From assembly GCA_015680685.1 (NCBI GenBank), contig MNCI01008947.1, positions 164,900 through 228,899 of the forward strand: a DNA stretch of 64,000 nucleotides, written 5' to 3'. This document shows, one piece after another, positions 54,001 through 63,000 of the stretch; the stretch's first letter is position 1, and every line of letters starts with the position of its first letter. The DNA is from Gnetum montanum (lineage: Eukaryota; Streptophyta; Gnetopsida; Gnetales; Gnetaceae). Both the position numbers and the translations under genes were made by a program. The notes below the pieces were generated by a model. That model searched no databases, was not told where the DNA came from, and was given only the letters and a program-made list of their open reading frames with translations.

Positions 54001-57000
54001 ACCGGACTTGATCCCGCGCCCGCGTTAGCCCGACCATCCGAAATTGACAATCAACTTCGCAATGGCTAGGTTTCCCACAACACGCACAGCCTCCCCGCCT
54101 GCCCTCTCAGGCCTTCAGTCCCCATTCCATGCCTGGCTCTGCCTCCAGGTATTCAAACTCAACCTGAAGGTGTTCCTCCCCTCCTGGAAGCTCCAACAAT
54201 ATTTCCCTGATGAGGTCCTTGGCAAACAGATTCCACCACACGCAAAAATGGGCAAACCCCATCCACGCCATTGATTGCGTGACCCTATCGAAAGCGATGA
54301 ACTCCCCAAAATACCCCACCATCCATTCTAGGAACCCCAAGTTCCACATCTCCCATGGAATCCTAGACACCCTGATCCACACCAAGGCACGAGCAAACAG
54401 GTCTATCTCGCGGAGCGCCCCCGGTTGCCAAGGGGTTAAAGCCACAGCCCCCAAGCACCATAGAACCACAGTCCCCCCCAACAACACTGTGTCCCTATCC
54501 TACTGGGTCTGGAAAATGAACAGAAGCAACTCCTCAGATAAACTCCGAACCTCAACTTGTCCAATCCTCCAGTTTTCTTGTACCCACCTGTGGATTAACT
54601 CCATCCGAAGACGAGCTCCCAAGGACATGAAACGGCCAATAAGGCTCTGTTGCATAGTCTGAACCCCCTCCACCGATGGTCCGCTAACCCGGAGGTGCAT
54701 GGTGCTGTCGATATGGGAGTGTGCCTCAATCTCCCCATTTGGTGCTCAATATTCGTCCCCCCATGGTCCTACTTGGCCTTGACTAGGTCCAGGTCATTCC
54801 CACTTTTCGTCTATTCACCGCTACTTGCATGTCCCGCAGTGAGCCCTAGGGTTGTGGTTCCTGCTCCTATCGCTCCATTGTTTGCTGTCTTACCTATGTT
54901 CGCCCCACCGCTCGCCTGTTTCTCCACTCCTTCGCTCCCTTCGCTCATCACGCCACTCCCCCTAGTTTTGGAAAAAGGGTTGCTTAGAGGGCCCAACCTA
55001 TGCTAGCACACAATATTCCATCCCAAAAAGCCTCAGATTTGGTCACTTTTATTAATGTTGTTCCCTGCCACAACTTGACACTTCATCTTCTTCCTCAGTG
55101 GACCCCCCAATGACTGAGGATGATTCAAAACCCAACCGTTCACCGATGCACTCTGCACCTAATAATGAAGAGGCCATTAGAGATGCCCATGTTCAACAAT
55201 TGAGAGGAAAACTCAAACAAGCATTCTATAACCAGCCACATGAAAAAATCAAGGAGATTGAAAAAGGGTTTAAGAAAGCAACCAATGACTAGATTGCAAT
55301 AGAAGTGAGCAGAGTTACTAAAGACCTTGAACTCCACCTCAAGTGGTAAGCCTAGAGAAGAAGACAAATTGAAGTTGAGTTTAAGAAACAAATCTGATAG
55401 GAAGTAATTTTAAAAGTTGAACAATAGCGCATCCGCCAAGCAAAAGAAAAAAATGACAAGTTGCACTAAAGGAAAAAGAAGAACAAAAACAAAAGGTAAA
55501 AGAAGCTAGGGCTAGGCAAGTGACTAGACAATTAAGACTGCAAAGACATAGCAAAGAAAAAGAGCAAGATGAGATTCAATAGTGATTCCTAGACCACCAC
55601 AAAACAAATTCCTAACACTAATTCAAGGCAAATCCATAGAGGGATGTTGTGAGCCAAACTACATTCTTGTGTGAGACACACATCGCTGGCTCTTCACCCG
55701 AATAAGGCACAGGGGCTTGATGATGAACAAAAAAAGGACAATAAGAACAATTCCAGAGATTTTAGAAGGCAACCAATTATGTTAATTTGGAGGTAAAGTG
55801 CATTATTGTGGACATTAATGGACAATGTTCAAGATAAAGAAAGGCCTATATGTGGATGTAAATCCTTTTCTTTTCCAACATGAGCTGTCAATTCTACAGA
55901 TTTGTCAAGAGATTTTGTTGTAGGTGTTTGAGCTTTGCTCAGGATTATGGGAATACTATAGGGCCAATCCAAGATCCCCATCTATTGCTGATGTCATTTA
56001 TGTATTTTTGTTTTCTACTTTGGGGCAAGAAGGTCCTTACCCTTGTCCCTTATTGTTGTACCTTTTTGTACATAATATAATGCTCCACCTTTCTTCAAAA
56101 AAGAAAAAATACATATATACAAAGTAACAACTTCAATTCATTGTCTCATCATTTAGTATTAACTATACTCGGTATGCTCCATTCATAGGAAAAATACACA
56201 AATTACTTGAATGTTTGAAAATCAAATTAGCTTATGCAATGGACTATCATAAAAGAATACATTAGTCAAACATCAACTTTGCTAAACTTTCTAGCTATGG
56301 AGCAAATTGATCATTACTAGGAAGGAAATCAACATGCACAACTACAAGAAATTGGCATAATAACTAAACATGGGTGGAATAAGCCCAGCTATAGGTGTTA
56401 GAAGGTATAACAATCAAAATTAATAATACATCATCAATTCCTCATTACATAGCCGTCTTACACTTGTTTGGGATCCAGTTCATGAAAATTGCATCTCTTG
56501 CAAGACTTCCGAATACTTCAATTAGGAAATTCCTTTAAAGCAAAGTCATCTATAATATACATTGAACATGTCACACCATTTTATCCATGTTTCCTCATTT
56601 TCTCTCCTATACGCACAATCATCCCTCTCAACATAATTATTGATTTCTCTTAAAACTTTTAGAGCTATTGAATTTTAGAAATTCATCCTCCATTGTTGAC
56701 CATCTCAACAACGTGGATAGATGGCACTACTAAACTAGGAATAAATAAATTCTTTTGTACAGCAACACCGACATTAACAAGTTCAACAAAATTTTACATG
56801 AGTTTTCATCATCATTATCCTAGCCCTGTCCCAACAAAATGGAGTCAGCAACATCAGTTTTCTTTCCCCCTTCACCTCCATGAAGTGCTAGATCTTTATC
56901 TGCTTGCAATTTCTTCTTCAATCAATTTTTAATATGTCTTTTTTAATTTCCTTTTAGCAGGTTTCCAGAAATTGTGATGTAACAACATTTTTGATAATGC

Positions 57001-60000
57001 AAAGAAATAAAAACTTTTAACATGCATTTCTCCATAACCTTTCTGCATCCAAACACAGACTTCATGCACATATCTTTCCTTTCTGAGCATCTCTAGTCGT
57101 TGCACTTCTCCAGCACTAGTTTTTAAACATATCACCATCAATTTTTGCTTTCATTTATCTCATTTAGCATTCTTCCTATGAGGCCACTGCTAAAGGTGTT
57201 ATCTCTCACATTTTCAAATTTTTATTCTTAAAATACACTTCAGAATTTCAACATTTATGTACTTTATCCTTGATTCTTTGCATTTTCACATTTTAGTATG
57301 GATATTCTTCAAGATGCAAATATGAATATGGTAGAGTTGGAGACGAATTGCACTCCAATTGACCTTGGACCCTCTCTTGAATTCTCCTCAATACAACCTG
57401 CAAGTCAAGCTTATTCCTCAAAAGACACATTAGAAGAGATTAACGCCTCATAGGAGAATTTCATTATCTGGAATACAAGCATGAAAGTGGTGGAGATCAC
57501 AGCTCAAAGCACAGAAGCCTCGCTCACTCTCTTCCAGAACCCTCTCTCCTTACACTGCTAATTCATTTTCTCCAAATGCCAAAAAGTCCTAATTACATCC
57601 CCTCCAAAGCCTATTTCTACAGGCTTTTTATGTTTTATATTGTTATATTGGTTTACCTCTTATATTTATGGGATTGCAAAATTGCCTTGAAGAAAGCCAA
57701 ATTTTAAAATTTCTATCGTGGATGACAGACTGCAACCTGATTGTAATTAGTAGTGAACCCACAATAGACTGCAACAAGGCTGTGATGTTACACCTTGCCC
57801 GTAAGCTAGAATTTTCTCAAAACTTCATGATTTAAGAGTACAATGGACTACGAGATGCACACACATCTAACACTAGATTGTGACCATAGTGTAAGATGCA
57901 ACTTCCAAATCTGATATCTGAAGAGTATATCATGTATCAATGTAAATGTAATTGAACTGCAACTGGTAGTATCCTCAGAACCAACAGCATTTGGATTACA
58001 GCCCACACCTATCCAGTAATTGCCTTGAACCTTCAAATTCTGACCATTGGACTGAACTGCAACTACCATATGGGTCACAATGGGCCCACACTGTGTTGCA
58101 ACTTGCACCCTAGTCACAACATCTAATTTCTTCTTATTGCAACTGGCATCCCGCCCACACCCTGAAGATTTTAGTAACTGCAATTTCACTGCAACTCATA
58201 CCCCAATCACAATCAGTCATTTATCCTTCATTTCACATGCAAACAAGTCCCAAATCACACCAAAACAATTTACAGCTAATTCCCTATTGTCTAAGTGTCT
58301 AACCATGATTTAGAGGTGATGTCCACACCAACATATTTCAAATGGCATAGTATAGGTGGATTGAACAAGGAAAGCAAAAGAAGTCATTGCCACCAGAACA
58401 TGTATATGTAATGATCAAAGACAATTTGCTTCAAAAGACACTCAATTACATGACATCTTGAAGATTATGAAATGCTAGATCAATGGAAAGTGAAAAATCT
58501 GTTATACAAATGGAAATATGATAAAAAGCAGCCTGATATTGCAAGAATTGACATTCAGATTCAGCTGCTGTGCTTGCAAAATTTAAAATATGCATTTCTT
58601 GGTTTTTAGGAACACCTCTAAAACTTTGCCAATTGCTTTAATTGATGTTTGATTGGTCTATGAAAAAATTGTTTTTATTGCAAATCAGCGTGACATTTCA
58701 AAGAAAACCATGACTAATTCATATAATATTTGTACAAAAGTCTTCTTTATTGTAATGTATAAGCATCCACAAATCAAGGAGAATGACAAAATAACAGAAA
58801 TAGACAGACTAAGTTTGAGAAAAGAAAACACAATAAAGGGAAAAAAGGAAGAAGGGTAATGCTAGTATATCATTTACTCGTATTCCTAGGAAGGCTATGA
58901 TGATGAATATTTAAGGAATCTTGGTAAGGAGCATAATAAGATTCATCATCTATCAAAATTCTTTTCCACCATTCACCTCTATTAAAACCAAATTGACATT
59001 GATTCTCAGATCCTAAATATATTTCCTTATTTTTACAGACAATGTATACATCAGTCTTCCTCTTTGTTGTTTTCCCTCTACTTCAATTAAGCAGCATCTT
59101 CTAAAACTTGCACATTCTCTGGTATTCTTTGTATATGCCTAAACCATCTGAGACAACTTTCCTTAATTTTATCACCCATAGCTTGCATTTTTTATTTTTA
59201 TTTTTGCAAAATGTTTGAAATCATATTAAATTCATCATCAACTGTAATTGATTTCTTTTAAAGTTTTACAAAATCATTTTAAAGGGTATAATAAGTAGTT
59301 TCAACAAAAGTAAAACTATTGTGTTAAAAAAAAGGTAAATTAAATAAAACTAGTTAAAAAGAAGAGGATGAAATAAGGTTCAAGCAAACAAGAATGGTAG
59401 CATAATGATATCTTAAGCATAATTGATGTCATGATTTCTTACATATAAGGCCATGAGCTGGTCAATAGAGCCATGCTATCACTAATAATAAACATAGAAC
59501 ATACCAACTAACATTTAAAATTTATTACTAAACATTAAAAAATAATCTTAAAACATAAGATAAAAGATTAAACTAAACAGGACTTCAAAAAAAACTTTTA
59601 ATTTAATAAATTGTTGTTGAGATAGGCCACCAAGCCAAGTGAGTAAATTAGTCTTAAGCTCGATCAACATTTTTAAAATCAATTCTGAGTTCAAAAGCTT
59701 CTCTAATTTTTCTATTTGCAAAGTTTTACATTACAAAAGAACTTCACTATTATCTATTAATCACCTATGATTTTAAGAGGCGTTATCATTTAATAAGTAT
59801 TTTAATCTTTCCTTAATCTTTTCATCTATGGGTGCTACTCCCAAACTTCCCTTGATAAGAAAGTTGTTGATTCAATCTTTTCTAGAGATACCTGACATCT
59901 ACCTAAGCATTGACATCTCCACTACATGCACACATTGAACTTGATACTTCTTGATAGGCCAACATTCTACATTGTATGACATAACAAGTCTAATGGCAGT

Positions 60001-63000
60001 TCCATAAAGGTGTCCCCTTAATCTAGCAAGAATCCTTCTATCACAAACCACACCATTAACCTCTTGTTATTTCATCAATCTTGCTTTAATTCTATTTGTC
60101 CCATCATTGTTAATTTCACCATCCATTTATACAAGGCACCCCAAATATCTTAATTTCTTACTTTGTGTGACTTCTTGATTTTCAATTTTAATCTTCATAT
60201 CATTATGACTTGTTTTTCTACTAAAATGGGTAGCATGTATTCCATTTTACTTCTAATAATCCTTAACCCTATTGATTCTAGGGTTCTTCTCCAAGTCTCC
60301 ATTTTTGTATCAAGGGCTCACTTAGATTTATCCACCAACACAATATCATCTACAAAGAGCATACACCAAGGGATATCATCTTTTATTTCTTTAGTCAACT
60401 CATCCATAATAATGGCAATTTAATAAGGGATTAGAGAAAATCCTTGGTGTACCACTAACTTCATAAGGAACTCAATAGTTTCTCCACCAACAATGCAAAC
60501 TCTAGTTATGACTCATCATACATGTCTTGGATAGGCCTAATGTATCCAATAGGGATGAGCATAATAAGAATAATCACATCAAATGTTTCAAGGATATAAT
60601 TACCAATGTTGATTTGAATAATAGTCTTTTTTTTTTTTTTTTGGTTGAGTGGGTGTGGGGAGTGGGAGGTGTGTTAGGCCCCAAAAAATAAATATATTTT
60701 AAAAAAAATTCAGAGTACAAAAGTATAGATGTAGAGGAGAAACTCCAAAACCACAAAAAGGAAAGGCCCAATGATTTTGGGGATACCTTTTAAGGTTTTC
60801 ATCCTTACTACCAATCCTGAAAAACCTCCCCTGGGGTGGGAAAAGGATTTAACCATGCACTCATTCAGAAGTGTCCAAATGGGTTTTCACTTCCTACTAA
60901 AAACGTCATGTTAATAAAAGAAAGAAAACTAAAGAGAGAAACATTTAGTAATTCAGCTGAAGTATCAGCTATTGAATGATGTCACCTTGAACTAACAATG
61001 AAAGAAAATTAGCTGGAGAAGCTCTATGAAAAACAACACTACATTGAAGCTTCCAAATCGCATAAAGAATAAGAGCATAAAAGCAATGAAAAGTATGAAG
61101 CAAAAATCCTTGAAGTTGAAGAGTGTCACCAAATTAAACTTCATCTAATCTTGGTTGAAAACCATGTAAATACCTGCTACACCAAGTCCAAGAGATACAA
61201 GCAAGGGGGCAAGTAAAAAAACAGCGGATGAATTATCTTCCATGTTGCAAACAGGACATCTTGGGTCATGAACATTCAAATGAGAGCACCAAATACCAAT
61301 AAGCAAACCTTGATGAATCAAATACCACAAAAAATATCTAATTTTTGAAGTAGTGGCATTCCATATCTTCTGGATTCAATGCTTCCATAACTACACGATG
61401 TGATTCGATGTGATTAACCTTCCAAAGATAATGGAATCTTGGCCAATAAGAGTATACATAATCTTGGACCAATATGGAAAAACATTATGGCCATTGATCC
61501 AAGAAAAATTAAGAAAACCATTATGAGAATCTTGAATGGTTACACTTCTATCCAAACTATCCAAAAGATCAAAAAATGTAAACTTTTAAGAAACATTAAT
61601 GCCATTGAGACTTTGACACTCAGACCAAGTAATCTAGAGATTATGCATGCCAAGAGATGAAATGAAGGAAATGCCAAGCTTACACCATGTATTGCAAAGG
61701 CATGGATGCTTAATAGCCCACAGTTCATTATTAATGAGAAGCCATCAAGGAAAAATCTTATCAAGCATAGAAGTAGAGACACTAATATTATTGAAGTTCA
61801 AAAATCACTAATAAAATTCCAAGCCTTCCAAATGTGTTTTATGACAATATAACCTAATATAATAACACCTTTTGGAAAAAGGATCCAATTAAAAAAATGA
61901 GTGTCTTTCCAGTAATCACTACCTCTAGGGTTACTTATCTGAATGCGGTTATAAAATTTGAATAATAGTAAAAGCAGCTGAAGAGCTATTAAAGGATGTT
62001 TTATTTGAAACGAAATTTGCAAAAGTTTTCATGGATCCCACATAGTAAATCATGTAAGAGATTTATTTGCATGAAAGAACAAGTACTTTTACATGTTACT
62101 GAAGCATACATCATTGTATTGTAGTATAGAACTGGTACTAGAAAGAATAATGAGAATCTTTAAAAAGTGGCAGCAGCCGAAGGGAATAAAGAGAAGAATC
62201 AACATGTGTAAGAACATGTTCAAATAATAATGGCATTAATTTGAATATGGTCCCATTGTAGCTGGCAATCTTTAGAAATGGCTTGTACATGAATTCTTAA
62301 ACCAAATTAGAAAACAATTAAATGGCTCAATGGAACAAATATCATGTTTCATAAGATGGGTTGGATTATTGTGGTTTTTAAGGAAAAAAACTAGCATCAA
62401 TGTTGGTCTAAGTTATTGGGGGAAGGTTGAATAATAGGGGGTAGGGGCTTCTACGACCACTAATTGCTGGTCCCACCAGTATCAGAATTAGGAATATTAT
62501 TAACAAAATCATACTTTGAGCAATTACAATACTTTGATGTTTCATGAAACAAGCTCTCTGTTAACCTTCCACCTACTTTGAGCAATTGCTTTCAGCTGCA
62601 GATGCTAATATTTCCCATAACAGCTTCAGCGGAAAGCCATCCCATCAATAGCCTTCGCATCATGGTTGAAGATCCTGTCTGCATTTTCAAGGCTCAAAAT
62701 CCAAGTTTTTAATGAACTACAGGAACTTGACAGTGCTAGATTTTAGGAGGAATAGATTGAGTGGTCCACTCCCATATTCCCTCAAAAAAATGAGCATGCT
62801 TCACGTGTTAAATCTTGAGCTATAATCACTTGCAGGGAATCATCCCTGCATGGATAGGGGATCTTAGCCAGCTATAAGAGTTAGACTTATCCCACAATTG
62901 TTTTTTTCACAGCCACCTCGGAGACAAGCTTCAACCCCGGAACACTCAATTCGGATCATTTGATGAGACTTACATTTGCAGTTAAACAAGTGCTTATGGG

